From Streptomyces sp. FIT100 (lineage in GTDB: Bacteria; Actinomycetota; Actinomycetes; Streptomycetales; Streptomycetaceae): a stretch of DNA of 64,000 nt. The notes under the pieces were generated by a model, which saw only the letters and a program-made list of their open reading frames with translations, did no database searches and was not told the DNA's origin. Of the stretch, positions 43,674-52,110 are shown piece by piece. Every line of letters begins with the position of its first letter. Within the stretch, counting starts at the first letter, position 1. Location of the stretch: the NCBI RefSeq assembly GCF_024584805.1, contig NZ_CP075715.1, forward strand, positions 5,572,526 through 5,636,525. The letters are read 5' to 3'. Made by a program: the position numbers and the translations under genes.

Positions 43674-44450
43674 GTGGACGCGCACACGACATGGCCCGCC
43701 AACGAGCTCGAAGAGGTGCTCGCCGCGTCGCTCGGCAACCCCACGGCCGGCGCACGCCTCGTCGAGGTCCTCGGCCGCAGCCACCTCTGGGTGCCGCTCC
43801 CCAACGGCGGTGGCCCGGACAGCCCCGGCCTCGACCTGCCCACCCTGGAGATCGACGGCGCTCCGTACGTGCCCGTCTTCAGCTCCCAGCAGCAGTTCCT
43901 CCTCTGCCTGGGCGACCGTGTCTCCGGCACCGTCGCCCCGGCGGTCGAGTTCGCCCGCGGACTGCCTCCGCAGCTCGGCATCGCCGTGAACCCCGGCGGC
44001 GCCGTCGGCGTCCCGCTGCCCCCGCCGGCCGTCGCCGAGCTCTGCCGCACCGGCCGCACCCCGTTCGGGGGTACCTCCCATGCCGGAGGCTATGGGGGAG
44101 GGCCGGCGAGCGGCGGCCGTGTCCGGCTGTTCGAGCCGGACTGGCAGGAGGAGCCGATCGACTTCCTCGCCGCCGCGGCCGGGGAGTTCGAGGAGACCGG
44201 CATCGTCCAGACCGCCCGCCGGGTGCTGGCGAGCATCGAGGGCGACGCGCCGACCCTGTTCATCGGCGTCCAGCTCTCCGCCTGGGAGGCCCACCACCGC
44301 ACCGCGCCCATGGACGCGCTCGGCCGCGCGCTCGGCCGGGTCGCCGTGCAGTGGCCGGTCAACCTGGTGCTGCTGGACATCGCGCAGGATCCGGTCGGCG
44401 ACTGGATGCTCAACCGTGTCCGGCCCTTCTACACCCGGCAGTACGCGTAG
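43674..44450 (+). CDS. SseB family protein
   Basis: A 258-residue protein with two SseB-like segments: WPANELEEVLAASLGNPTAG with LPTLEIDGAPYVPVFSSQQQ, then TARRVLASIEGDAPTLFIGV and a C-terminal PVGDWMLNRVRPFYTRQYA. SseB proteins are linked to enhanced serine sensitivity and, in secretion loci, to substrate handling; the function in Streptomyces is unknown. The GTG start has GGAAG 5 nt upstream. Residues about 132-143 are encoded by an interspersed DNA repeat inserted in frame (GGTSHAGGYGGGP). A paralogue follows 83 bp later. Confidence 0.75.
   Translation: MDAHTTWPANELEEVLAASLGNPTAGARLVEVLGRSHLWVPLPNGGGPDSPGLDLPTLEIDGAPYVPVFSSQQQFLLCLGDRVSGTVAPAVEFARGLPPQLGIAVNPGGAVGVPLPPPAVAELCRTGRTPFGGTSHAGGYGGGPASGGRVRLFEPDWQEEPIDFLAAAAGEFEETGIVQTARRVLASIEGDAPTLFIGVQLSAWEAHHRTAPMDALGRALGRVAVQWPVNLVLLDIAQDPVGDWMLNRVRPFYTRQYA
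44067..44101. repeat. Interspersed 35-bp repeat inside the SseB gene
   Basis: Starts GGGGGTACCTCCCATGCCGG and ends with GGAGGCTATGGGGGAG. The reverse complement of the same pattern occurs in both MITE-like copies near 56.4 and 56.7 kb, with single-base differences. Here the reading frame stays open across it. Confidence 0.75.
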
Positions 44451-44533
44451 GCGCCGAGGCAGGCGTCAAGGCGGCGTCAGTACCGCCGCTTAAGCTGGTT
44501 CAGGGCAACGGCGGATCGAAGAGGGGGACCAGG

Positions 44534-45316
44534 GTGAGTGCGTCAGGCACCGCGGCGGCCGGGCAGGTCGAGCACATGCTGCGCCAGGTGACGCCCGGAC
44601 GCTACGACGCGTACGAGGCGCTGCTCCGCGCGCTCGCCGAGCCGGCCACCGGCCGGCTCTGGATGCTGCTGTGGCACGGCAGCTCCGGCTCCCCCGACGC
44701 CCAGTACGGGAACATGGAGGTGGACGGCCAGGCGTACGCCCCGTGCGTCACCTCCCCCCAGGAGCTCGCCGCCTCCGGCTGGACCCGCGCCCACGAGGTC
44801 GTCACGGGATCCGACATCGCCCGTGCCCTCTTCCCCGACCACTGGGGCATCTGGCTCAACCCGCACGCCCCGGGCGGCGGCGTCGGCATCCCCTGGCTCG
44901 ATCTGCGCCGGATCGCCACCGGCCTCGACCGGATGCCCGCGGGGCCGCTCCGGCTGGCCGAGCCCGCCGTCGAGATCCCCCAGTTCTACGCCCTGCTCAC
45001 GCAGAACGCGCACCGCACCCCCGCCGTCCGCTCGTTGCGCAGGGCCTGGGTGCAGCCCGCGCTCGGCGCCCCGTATCTCGCCATCGGCCTGGATCTGTAC
45101 GACACGGGTCAGCAGTCCGTCGAGAGCGTCCGCGCGATGATGCAGCAGTCGGTCGCCGCCGTCCCCGACGGGCTTCCGGTGTCCACCGTCGCCATGTCCG
45201 ACGACTACGACCCGGTGGCGATGTGGCTGCGGGCCAACGCCCGCCCGTTCTACGACCGCGAGGCCCACGGCGTCCCGCCCCAGCGTCCGGGGTACGGGTA
45301 CCCGCCCGCGTACTGA
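44534..45316 (+). CDS. SseB family protein, tandem paralogue
   Basis: A 260-residue protein related to the previous one: VEHMLRQVTPGRYDAYEALL, LWMLLWHGSSGSPDAQYGNM, YAPCVTSPQELAASGW, HWGIWLNPHAPGGGVGIPWL and C-terminal PVAMWLRANARPFYDREAHG, parallel to the PVGDWMLNRVRPFYTRQ tail of its neighbour. The GTG start follows GAGGGGGACCAGG. Both lie in one direction with a short spacer and are probably co-transcribed. Role unknown; the fixed pair suggests the two act together. The last residues are Pro/Tyr/Gly-rich. Confidence 0.75.
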   Translation: MSASGTAAAGQVEHMLRQVTPGRYDAYEALLRALAEPATGRLWMLLWHGSSGSPDAQYGNMEVDGQAYAPCVTSPQELAASGWTRAHEVVTGSDIARALFPDHWGIWLNPHAPGGGVGIPWLDLRRIATGLDRMPAGPLRLAEPAVEIPQFYALLTQNAHRTPAVRSLRRAWVQPALGAPYLAIGLDLYDTGQQSVESVRAMMQQSVAAVPDGLPVSTVAMSDDYDPVAMWLRANARPFYDREAHGVPPQRPGYGYPPAY

Positions 45317-45682
45317 CCGGAGAGTCCGTAACGGCCGTCCTGACCGGCCGTCACTCCGGCGTGGCGTCATCCGCCGTGCCGGGCCCCGGCCGACGGGCCG
45401 CATCGCACGTATGGGTGTGAATCGAGCGCTACCAGTACGCAATTGTCCGGCTTGCCCCGCTCAGCAAGCAGTAGCGTCCGGAAAACGGATGGCGTCCGGT
45501 CGCATCACGGTTGAGCAACATTCGCTGCCAGGTATGGCGACTGATCGCCGACCCATTGAAGACTCCCCGCATCACAGGGCGTTCGACTCTTCGCGCGAAC
45601 TGCCCCAGCACTCGTTACACCACGCCGCCACCCGCGGCGGGCAAAGGCCGGCTACCGGCGGCCGAGAGGGGTCCTCACCACG
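45317..45682. other. Gap upstream of the peptide ABC importer (366 bp)
   Basis: No supported gene. GCTTGC (45450-45455) and GCAAGC (45464-45469) are perfect 6-bp arms over an 8-nt centre in an AT-richer segment, a possible regulator site. Promoter of the importer is expected here but not clearly resolved. Confidence 0.45.
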
Positions 45683-46687
45683 ATGACGGCACCACTGCAC
45701 GACACGAGTGCGGCCGGAACCTCCGCCGCCGCTGTCGATGTCGCGCCCGAAGGCCCTGCGAAGGCGATCGAAGGCCGCTCTCCCTGGCAGATCGCCTGGA
45801 CCAGGCTCAAGCGCGACCGGCTCGCCCTCGCGGGCGGCGCCATCGTTGTCCTCCTCATCCTGGTCGCCGTCTTCGCGCCGCTGATCGTGAGCCTGCTCGG
45901 CCACCCGCCGAACGACTTCCACGAGGACCAGATCGACCCGCTCTTCGGCACGCCGATCGGCCCGTACGGCGGCATCAGCTCCGACTTCCTGCTCGGCGTC
46001 GAACCGGTCAACGGCCGCGACGTGTTCAGCCGCATCGTCTACGGCGCGCGCATCTCGCTGCTCGTGGCCTTCCTCGCGGCCGTCTTCGCCGTCTTCCTGG
46101 GCACCGTGCTGGGCGTCATCGCCGGCTACTTCGGCGGCTGGGTCGACGCGGCGCTCAGCCGGGTCATGGACGTGATGCTCGCCTTCCCGCAGCTGCTCTT
46201 CACCATCGCGCTCGTCTCCGTCCTGCCCAACGACCTCCTCGGAGTGTCGGGTTCCGGTGTGCGCATCGGCGCGCTGGTCGTCGTCATCGGCTTCTTCGGC
46301 TGGCCCTACGTCGGCCGGATCGTCCGCGGCCAGACCCTCTCGCTGCGTGAGCGGGAGTACGTCGAGGCCGCCCGCAGCCTGGGCGCCGGCCGCCTCTACA
46401 TCCTGCGCCGGGAACTACTGCCCAACCTGGTCGCCCCGATCACCGTCTACGCGACCCTCATGATCCCCACCAACATCCTCACCGAAGCGGCGCTCAGCTT
46501 CCTCGGCGCGGGTGTGAAGCCGCCCACGGCTTCCTGGGGGCAGATGCTGTCGAAGGCCGTCAACACCTATGAAGCAGACCCACTGTTCATGGTGATCCCC
46601 GGTCTGGCGATCTTCATCACCGTCCTCGCGTTCAACCTCTTCGGCGACGGCGTACGCGATGCGCTCGACCCGAAGGGCGCCCGCTGA
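45683..46687 (+). CDS. Peptide ABC importer permease (DppC/OppC type)
   Basis: A 334-residue inner-membrane permease. An N-terminal cytoplasmic part ends SPWQIAWTRLKRDRLALAGG, followed by the first helix; the large periplasmic loop holds LGVEPVNGRDVFSRIVYGAR. The EAA motif that contacts the ATPases is EYVEAARSLGAGRLYILRRE; the C-terminus LFGDGVRDALDPKG is family-typical. It is the first gene of a five-gene importer, with the binding protein next and the DppB-type permease third. The ATG is 11 nt after a purine-rich GAGAGGGG. Confidence 0.93.
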   Translation: MTAPLHDTSAAGTSAAAVDVAPEGPAKAIEGRSPWQIAWTRLKRDRLALAGGAIVVLLILVAVFAPLIVSLLGHPPNDFHEDQIDPLFGTPIGPYGGISSDFLLGVEPVNGRDVFSRIVYGARISLLVAFLAAVFAVFLGTVLGVIAGYFGGWVDAALSRVMDVMLAFPQLLFTIALVSVLPNDLLGVSGSGVRIGALVVVIGFFGWPYVGRIVRGQTLSLREREYVEAARSLGAGRLYILRRELLPNLVAPITVYATLMIPTNILTEAALSFLGAGVKPPTASWGQMLSKAVNTYEADPLFMVIPGLAIFITVLAFNLFGDGVRDALDPKGAR

Positions 46688-46806
46688 CCCTCCGCGACGA
46701 GCCGTCAGGAAGAACCGAAAGACACGCCCCTGCCGCTGGCGACAGGAGGCCCATCCCAACGGCGGACCGCCGTAACGGCCGCCATGATTACGGAGGTTGC
46801 GAGACC

Positions 46807-48570
46807 ATGACACTGAACAGCCCCCAGAGGCGCAGAATCGCCGCAGGCGCCCTGCTCGCCTCGGCCACCATGCTCGTCACCACGGCGTGCGGCGGCGGCA
46901 GCGGCAGCGGTGAGGACAAGAGCAGCGCGGCCGGCTTCAACGCCGCCGTGAACAAGGTCGCCAACGCCTCCGACAAGAAGGGCGGCGAGCTGAAGTTCAT
47001 CGGCTCGCAGGAGGCCGACTCGTGGGACCCGCAGCGCGGCTACTACGGCTTCATGTGGGACTTCGCCCGCTACTACACGCGCCAGCTGGTCACCTTCAAG
47101 GCCGCGCCCGGCGCCGAGTCCACCGAGCTCGTCCCGGACCTCGCCACCGACGCCGGCCAGATCTCCCCCGACGGCCTGACCTACACCTTCACGCTGAAGG
47201 ACGGGGTCGCCTGGGAGGACGGCAAGCCGATCACGTCCAAGGACATCAAGTACGGCATCGAGCGCATCTGGGCCCAGGACGTCATCTCCGGCGGCCCGAT
47301 CTACCTCCAGCAGGTCCTCGACCCCAAGGGCGAGTACAAGGGCCCGTACAAGGACACCACCCCGGACAAGCTCGGTCTGAAGGCCATCGAGACGCCGGAC
47401 GACAAGACCATCATCTTCAAGCTGCCCGTCGCCAACAGCGACTTCCTGCAGATGCTGGCCATGCCGGCCGCCTCCCCGGTCCGCCAGGACATGGACACCA
47501 AGGCCAAGTACGGCCTGAAGCCGTTCTCCTCCGGCCCGTACAAGTGGGAGTCCTACACCCCGAACAAGTCCATCAAGCTGGTCCGCAACGACAAGTGGGA
47601 CGCCAAGTCGGACACCGTCCGCAAGGCCCTGCCGGACACGATCAGCGTCACGTTCACCACGAACCCCGACGACATGGACAACCGCCTCATCGAGGGCGAG
47701 TACGACGTCGATCTCAACGCCACCGGCATCGGCCAGGCCGCCCGCGCCAAGGTGCTCCAGCAGCACAAGGACAACGCGGACAACCCGCAGACCGGCTTCA
47801 TCCGCTACGCGGTCTTCCCGCAGACGGTCGTCCCCAATATCGAGTGCCGCAAGGCGATGATCTACGCGGCCGACTCCAAGTCCCTGCAGACCGCCCGCGG
47901 CGGCCCGCAGGCCGGTGGCGACATCGCCGCCAACATGCTGCCGCCGGCGATCAAGGGCGCCGACCCGAAGGCCGACCCGTACGGCAAGCTCGCCGGCAAG
48001 GCGGACGTCGCCAAGGCCAAGGAGGCCCTGGCGAAGTGCGGCAAGCCGAACGGCTTCAAGACCACCATCGCGGTCCGCAACAACAAGCCGATCGAGATCG
48101 CCACCGCCGAGTCCCTCCAGCAGTCGCTGAAGGCCGTCGGGATCGACGCCCAGATCGACCAGTTCGACGGCGCCCAGACCTCCGGCATCATCGGCTCGCC
48201 GAAGGTCGTCAAGGACAAGGGTTACGGCATCATCATCATGGGCTGGGGCGCGGACTTCCCGTCCGGCCAGGGCTTCCTGCAGCCGCTGGTCGACAGTCGC
48301 TTCATCCTCCAGAGCGGCAACAACAACTTCTCGGAGCTGAACGACCCTGCCATCAACGGCCTGTTCGACCAGGCGCTGCAGGAGACCGACCCCGAGAAGG
48401 CCGGCGAGCTGTACAAGCAGATCAACACGAAGGTCTCGGAGGCCGCGGTCTACCTGCCCTTCACCCACGAGAAGAACATCATCTGGCGCAGCTCCCGACT
48501 GACCAACGTCTACACGGCCGACGCCTACAACGGCCGCTACGACTACGCGTCGCTCGGCGTCGTCAAGTAA
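46807..48570 (+). CDS. Peptide ABC importer substrate-binding lipoprotein
   Basis: A 587-residue solute-binding protein of family 5. Lipobox VTTAC at Cys28 anchors it outside the membrane. The mature part begins with a Gly/Ser linker, then GGELKFIGSQEADSWDPQRG, SPDGLTYTFTLKDGVAWEDG (the family 5 signature region), and ends NVYTADAYNGRYDYASLGVV. It captures oligopeptides for import. Codon use is the most biased of this locus (AAG, GAC, CTG dominate), as expected for high expression. A 38-bp palindrome separates it from the next permease gene. Confidence 0.94.
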   Translation: MTLNSPQRRRIAAGALLASATMLVTTACGGGSGSGEDKSSAAGFNAAVNKVANASDKKGGELKFIGSQEADSWDPQRGYYGFMWDFARYYTRQLVTFKAAPGAESTELVPDLATDAGQISPDGLTYTFTLKDGVAWEDGKPITSKDIKYGIERIWAQDVISGGPIYLQQVLDPKGEYKGPYKDTTPDKLGLKAIETPDDKTIIFKLPVANSDFLQMLAMPAASPVRQDMDTKAKYGLKPFSSGPYKWESYTPNKSIKLVRNDKWDAKSDTVRKALPDTISVTFTTNPDDMDNRLIEGEYDVDLNATGIGQAARAKVLQQHKDNADNPQTGFIRYAVFPQTVVPNIECRKAMIYAADSKSLQTARGGPQAGGDIAANMLPPAIKGADPKADPYGKLAGKADVAKAKEALAKCGKPNGFKTTIAVRNNKPIEIATAESLQQSLKAVGIDAQIDQFDGAQTSGIIGSPKVVKDKGYGIIIMGWGADFPSGQGFLQPLVDSRFILQSGNNNFSELNDPAINGLFDQALQETDPEKAGELYKQINTKVSEAAVYLPFTHEKNIIWRSSRLTNVYTADAYNGRYDYASLGVVK

Positions 48571-48635
48571 CCCCCCACCCGCTCCAACGGCGCACCACCC
48601 GCCGCTAGGTCCGAAGGGCAGGTGATGGCCAGGCG

Positions 48636-48673
48636 CGGCGGCCGGGGAATCCGATCGGATTCCCCGGCCGCCG
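48636..48673. promoter_or_regulatory. Perfect 38-bp palindrome in the importer operon
   Basis: The left arm CGGCGGCCGGGGAATCCGA (48636-48654) is followed at once by its exact reverse complement. It lies between the binding-protein gene and the permease, ending 13 bp before the permease ATG. In RNA it would fold with a minimal loop and could attenuate downstream expression or stabilise the upstream message. Confidence 0.85.
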
Positions 48674-48686
48674 GCCGGCCGACCGC

Positions 48687-49685
48687 ATGCTTGCATATAT
48701 CGTCCGACGGCTCTTCGCCGTCGTAGTGATGCTGCTCGTCGTCACCTTGGTGACGCTCGGCATCTTCTTCCTGATCCCCAAGCTGACCGGCAGTGACCCT
48801 GCCGCGATGTTCGTCGGCAAGCAGGCGGATCCGGCCTCCATCGAGGGCGTCCGGCAGAAGCTGGGCCTGGACGAGCCGATCCTGGTGCAGTTCTGGCACT
48901 TCGTCTCCGGAATCTTCGTCGGACGCGACTACGTCGGCGGCGGCGACACCATCCACTGTGCGGCGCCCTGCTTCGGCTACTCGTTCCGCACCGAGCAGGA
49001 CGTCTGGCTGATGCTGGTCGACCGCATCCCGGTGACCGTCTCCATGGTCCTCGGCGCGGCCGTGCTCTGGCTGGTCATGGGCGTCAGCACCGGCGTGGTC
49101 TCCGCGCTCCGGCGCGGCACCGCGATCGACCGGGTCGCCATGGTCACCGCGCTCGCCGGCGTCTCGCTCCCCATCTACTTCACCGCCATGCTGGCGCTGC
49201 TGGTCTTCCGCATCCAGCTCGGCTGGCTGGACGCCAGGTGGGTGCCGTTCACCGAGTCGCCCGGCTCCTGGTTCATGGGCCTGCTGCTGCCCTGGGTCAC
49301 CCTCGCCTTCCTGTACGCGGCGATGTACGCCAGACTCACCCGCGCCACCATGCTGGAGGTGCTGGGCGAGGACTACATCCGCACCGCCCGGGCGAAGGGC
49401 CTCACGGAGCCGGTGGTGCTCGGCAAGCACGCCATGCGCTCCACCATGACCCCCATCCTGACCATCTTCGGCATGGACCTCGGCGCCCTCGTCGGCGGCG
49501 CGATCCTGACCGAGACCGCGTTCAACCTGCCCGGTCTCGGGAACGCCGCCTTCAGGGCGGTGAGCGAACGCGACCTGCCGCTGATCCTGGCGGTCACGCT
49601 GATCACCGCGTCGGCCGTGGTCATCATGAACCTCGTCGTGGACCTCCTGTACGCAGTGATCGACCCCCGAGTGAGGCTCGCATGA
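48687..49685 (+). CDS. Peptide ABC importer permease (DppB/OppB type)
   Basis: A 332-residue permease: first helix MLAYIVRRLFAVVVMLLVVT, the periplasmic region IEGVRQKLGLDEPILVQFWH typical of DppB, a loop with two Cys (HCAAPCFGYSF), and EAA motif EDYIRTARAKGLTEPVVLGK. No Shine-Dalgarno lies between the palindrome and the ATG, so translation may depend on coupling or on melting of the hairpin. Its stop overlaps the next start by 4 bp (ATGA). Confidence 0.92.
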   Translation: MLAYIVRRLFAVVVMLLVVTLVTLGIFFLIPKLTGSDPAAMFVGKQADPASIEGVRQKLGLDEPILVQFWHFVSGIFVGRDYVGGGDTIHCAAPCFGYSFRTEQDVWLMLVDRIPVTVSMVLGAAVLWLVMGVSTGVVSALRRGTAIDRVAMVTALAGVSLPIYFTAMLALLVFRIQLGWLDARWVPFTESPGSWFMGLLLPWVTLAFLYAAMYARLTRATMLEVLGEDYIRTARAKGLTEPVVLGKHAMRSTMTPILTIFGMDLGALVGGAILTETAFNLPGLGNAAFRAVSERDLPLILAVTLITASAVVIMNLVVDLLYAVIDPRVRLA

Positions 49686-50779
49686 CGGACCAGCTGGCGA
49701 AAACCGGGGCCGCCCTGGGCGAGCCCGCTCCGACCGCACCGTCCGACGCGTTCCTGGACGTACGCGATCTCAAGATCCACTTCCCGACCGACGACGGCCT
49801 CGTCAAGTCCGTGGACGGTCTCACCTTCCAGCTGGAGAAGGGCAAGACCCTCGGCATCGTGGGCGAGTCCGGCTCCGGCAAGTCGGTGACCTCGCTCGGC
49901 ATCATGGGACTGCACACCGTCGGCCAGTACGGCCGGCAGAAGGCGCAGATCTCCGGTGAGGTCTGGCTCAACGGGCAGGAGCTGCTCTCCGCCGACCCCG
50001 ACGCCGTACGGCGGCTGCGCGGGCGCGAGATGGCGATGATCTTCCAGGATCCGCTGTCGGCGATGCACCCGTACTACACGGTCGGCCACCAGATCGTGGA
50101 GGCGTACCGCGTCCACCACAAGGTGGACAAGAAGACGGCCCGCAAGCGTGCGGTCGAGCTCCTCGACCGGGTCGGCATCCCCGAGCCCGCCAAGCGGTTC
50201 GACAACTACCCCCACGAGTTCTCCGGCGGTATGCGCCAGCGCGCCATGATCGCGATGGCACTGGTCAACAACCCGGAGCTGCTCATCGCGGACGAGCCGA
50301 CCACCGCGCTCGACGTGACCGTGCAGGCCCAGATCCTCGACCTGATCCGGGATCTCCAGAAGGAGTTCGGCTCCGCGGTCATCATCATCACCCACGACCT
50401 CGGCGTCGTGGCCGAGCTCGCCGACGACATCCTCGTGATGTACGGCGGGCGCTGTGTGGAGCGCGGCGCGGCCGAGAAGGTCTTCTACGAACCCCAGCAC
50501 CCCTACACCTGGGGCCTGCTGGGCTCGATGCCGCGCATCGACCGTGAGCAGACCGAGCGCCTGATCCCGGTCAAGGGCTCGCCGCCCAGCCTGATCAACA
50601 TCCCCAGCGGCTGCGCCTTCCACCCGCGCTGCCCCTACGCGGAAGTCCCCAAGGGCGGCATCACCCGCACCGAGCGTCCCGAGCTGCGCGAGTCGTCCGG
50701 CCGCCACTACTCGGCCTGCCACATGTCGCAGGAGGAGCGGACCCGCATCTGGACCGAAGAGATTGCGCCGAAGCTGTGA
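49682..50779 (+). CDS. Peptide ABC importer ATPase (DppD type)
   Basis: A 365-residue ATPase with Walker A GIVGESGSGKSVTSLGIMGL, Q-loop IFQDPLSAMHPYYTVGHQ, signature EFSGGMRQRAMIAMALVNNP and Walker B LLIADEPTTALDVTVQ, then the H-loop ITHDLGVVAELADD. The oligopeptide C-terminal extension with GCAFHPRCPYAEVPKGG and a further Cys is intact; in this family it can hold an Fe-S cluster. Start overlaps the preceding stop and the gene's own stop overlaps the next GTG by 4 bp, so all are translationally coupled. Confidence 0.94.
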   Translation: MTDQLAKTGAALGEPAPTAPSDAFLDVRDLKIHFPTDDGLVKSVDGLTFQLEKGKTLGIVGESGSGKSVTSLGIMGLHTVGQYGRQKAQISGEVWLNGQELLSADPDAVRRLRGREMAMIFQDPLSAMHPYYTVGHQIVEAYRVHHKVDKKTARKRAVELLDRVGIPEPAKRFDNYPHEFSGGMRQRAMIAMALVNNPELLIADEPTTALDVTVQAQILDLIRDLQKEFGSAVIIITHDLGVVAELADDILVMYGGRCVERGAAEKVFYEPQHPYTWGLLGSMPRIDREQTERLIPVKGSPPSLINIPSGCAFHPRCPYAEVPKGGITRTERPELRESSGRHYSACHMSQEERTRIWTEEIAPKL

Positions 50780-51969
50780 GCGACAACAAAGACACGAAGG
50801 TGGCGATCCCGCAGCAGGGAGCGCCCGCCGATGCCCCGCTGCTGAAGGTGTCGGGCCTGGTCAAGCACTTTCCGATCAAGAAGGGCCTGCTCCAGCGGCA
50901 GGTCGGTGCCGTCAAGGCGGTCGACGGCATCGACTTCGACGTCCTGCCGGGCGAGACGCTCGGCGTGGTGGGCGAGTCCGGCTGCGGGAAGTCGACGATG
51001 GGCCGGCTGATCACCCGGCTGCTCGAACCGACCGGCGGCACGGTCGAGTTCCAGGGGGCGGACATCTCGCACCTCGGCGTGGGCCGGATGCGGCCGTTCC
51101 GCCGGGACATCCAGATGATCTTCCAGGACCCCTACGGTTCGCTGAACCCGCGGCACACGGTCGGCTCGATCGTCTCGGCCCCCTTCCGGCTCCAGGGCGT
51201 GGAGCCCGAGGGCGGGATCAAGAAGGAGGTCCAGCGGCTGCTCGGCCTGGTGGGTCTGAACCCGGAGCACTACAACCGCTACCCGCACGAGTTCTCCGGC
51301 GGACAGCGCCAGCGCATCGGCATCGCCCGGGCGCTCGCCCTCAAGCCGAAGCTCGTCGTCGCGGACGAGCCGGTCTCCGCGCTGGACGTGTCGATCCAGG
51401 CGCAGGTGGTCAACCTGCTGGACGACCTCCAGGAGGAGCTGGGCCTCACCTACGTGATCATCGCGCACGACCTCTCGGTCATCCGGCACGTCTCGGACCG
51501 GATCGCGGTCATGTACCTCGGCAAGATCGTGGAGCTGGCGGACCGCAAGTCGCTGTACGAGTCCCCGATGCACCCGTACACCAAGGCCCTGCTCTCGGCG
51601 GTGCCGGTGCCGGACCCGCGGCGGCGCGGCGCCAAGAGCGAGCGGATCCTGCTGAAGGGCGACGTCCCCTCGCCGATCTCCCCGCCGAGCGGCTGCCGCT
51701 TCCACACCCGCTGCTGGAAGGCGACCGAGCTCTGCCGCACGCAGGAGCCGCCGCTGGCCGCCCTGAAGACGGGCCACCAGGTCGCCTGCCACCACCCGGA
51801 GAACGCGCCCGACCAGGCACCCGACGACGACACGGTCCTCGCTTCGGCCCGCGAGGCGATCGCCATCGTGGACGCGACCCCGAAGTCGGAGCTGCCGGTT
51901 CCGGAGCCGGGCCCGAAGGCGGAGCGGGAGCCGGTGTCGGAGCCGGTGCCGGAGTCGGACAAGCAGTAG
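50776..51969 (+). CDS. Peptide ABC importer ATPase (DppF type)
   Basis: A 397-residue ATPase, partner of the previous one: Walker A GVVGESGCGKSTMGRLITRL, Q-loop IFQDPYGSLNPRHTVG, signature EFSGGQRQRIGIARALALKP, Walker B LVVADEPVSALDVSIQ. The C-terminal oligopeptide domain has GCRFHTRCWKATELC. The last 40 residues are an unusual Pro/Glu/Ser repeat (VPEPGPKAEREPVSEPVPES) not needed for the fold. Starts at GTG within the TGA of the previous gene. Confidence 0.93.
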   Translation: MSDNKDTKVAIPQQGAPADAPLLKVSGLVKHFPIKKGLLQRQVGAVKAVDGIDFDVLPGETLGVVGESGCGKSTMGRLITRLLEPTGGTVEFQGADISHLGVGRMRPFRRDIQMIFQDPYGSLNPRHTVGSIVSAPFRLQGVEPEGGIKKEVQRLLGLVGLNPEHYNRYPHEFSGGQRQRIGIARALALKPKLVVADEPVSALDVSIQAQVVNLLDDLQEELGLTYVIIAHDLSVIRHVSDRIAVMYLGKIVELADRKSLYESPMHPYTKALLSAVPVPDPRRRGAKSERILLKGDVPSPISPPSGCRFHTRCWKATELCRTQEPPLAALKTGHQVACHHPENAPDQAPDDDTVLASAREAIAIVDATPKSELPVPEPGPKAEREPVSEPVPESDKQ

Positions 51970-51973
51970 GCGA

Positions 51974-52022
51974 ACGGACGACGGGCCCCGTCCGGCAGAG
52001 CCGGGCGGGGCCCGTCGTCCGT
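51974..52022 (+). terminator. Terminator of the peptide importer operon
   Basis: A 17-bp perfect stem (51974-51990 with 52006-52022, arm ACGGACGACGGGCCCCG) and a 15-nt loop, 5 bp after the stop. Confidence 0.9.
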
Positions 52023-52097
52023 CCGGCCGCCCTACCTGACCGGTGCCCGGGGGGCCAGGGGGCGCGAGGGCGCGGTCGGGGGGCTCGTACGCGCGCG

Positions 52098-52109
52098 GCA
52101 CAATTGTGC
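52098..52109. promoter_or_regulatory. 12-bp palindrome abutting the TRIC-type gene start
   Basis: GCACAATTGTGC is a perfect palindrome ending 1 bp before the GTG start. It contains CACAAT, which would be a -10 box placed for a leaderless transcript. Could be an operator overlapping the promoter. Confidence 0.5.
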
Positions 52110-52110
52110 G

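Noticed and set aside
43674..45316. Reading the two SseB genes as one long protein from a continuous frame at 43691
   Set aside because: The upstream part of that frame is a shifted shadow of the first SseB gene; the second gene has its own GTG and ribosome site at 44534.
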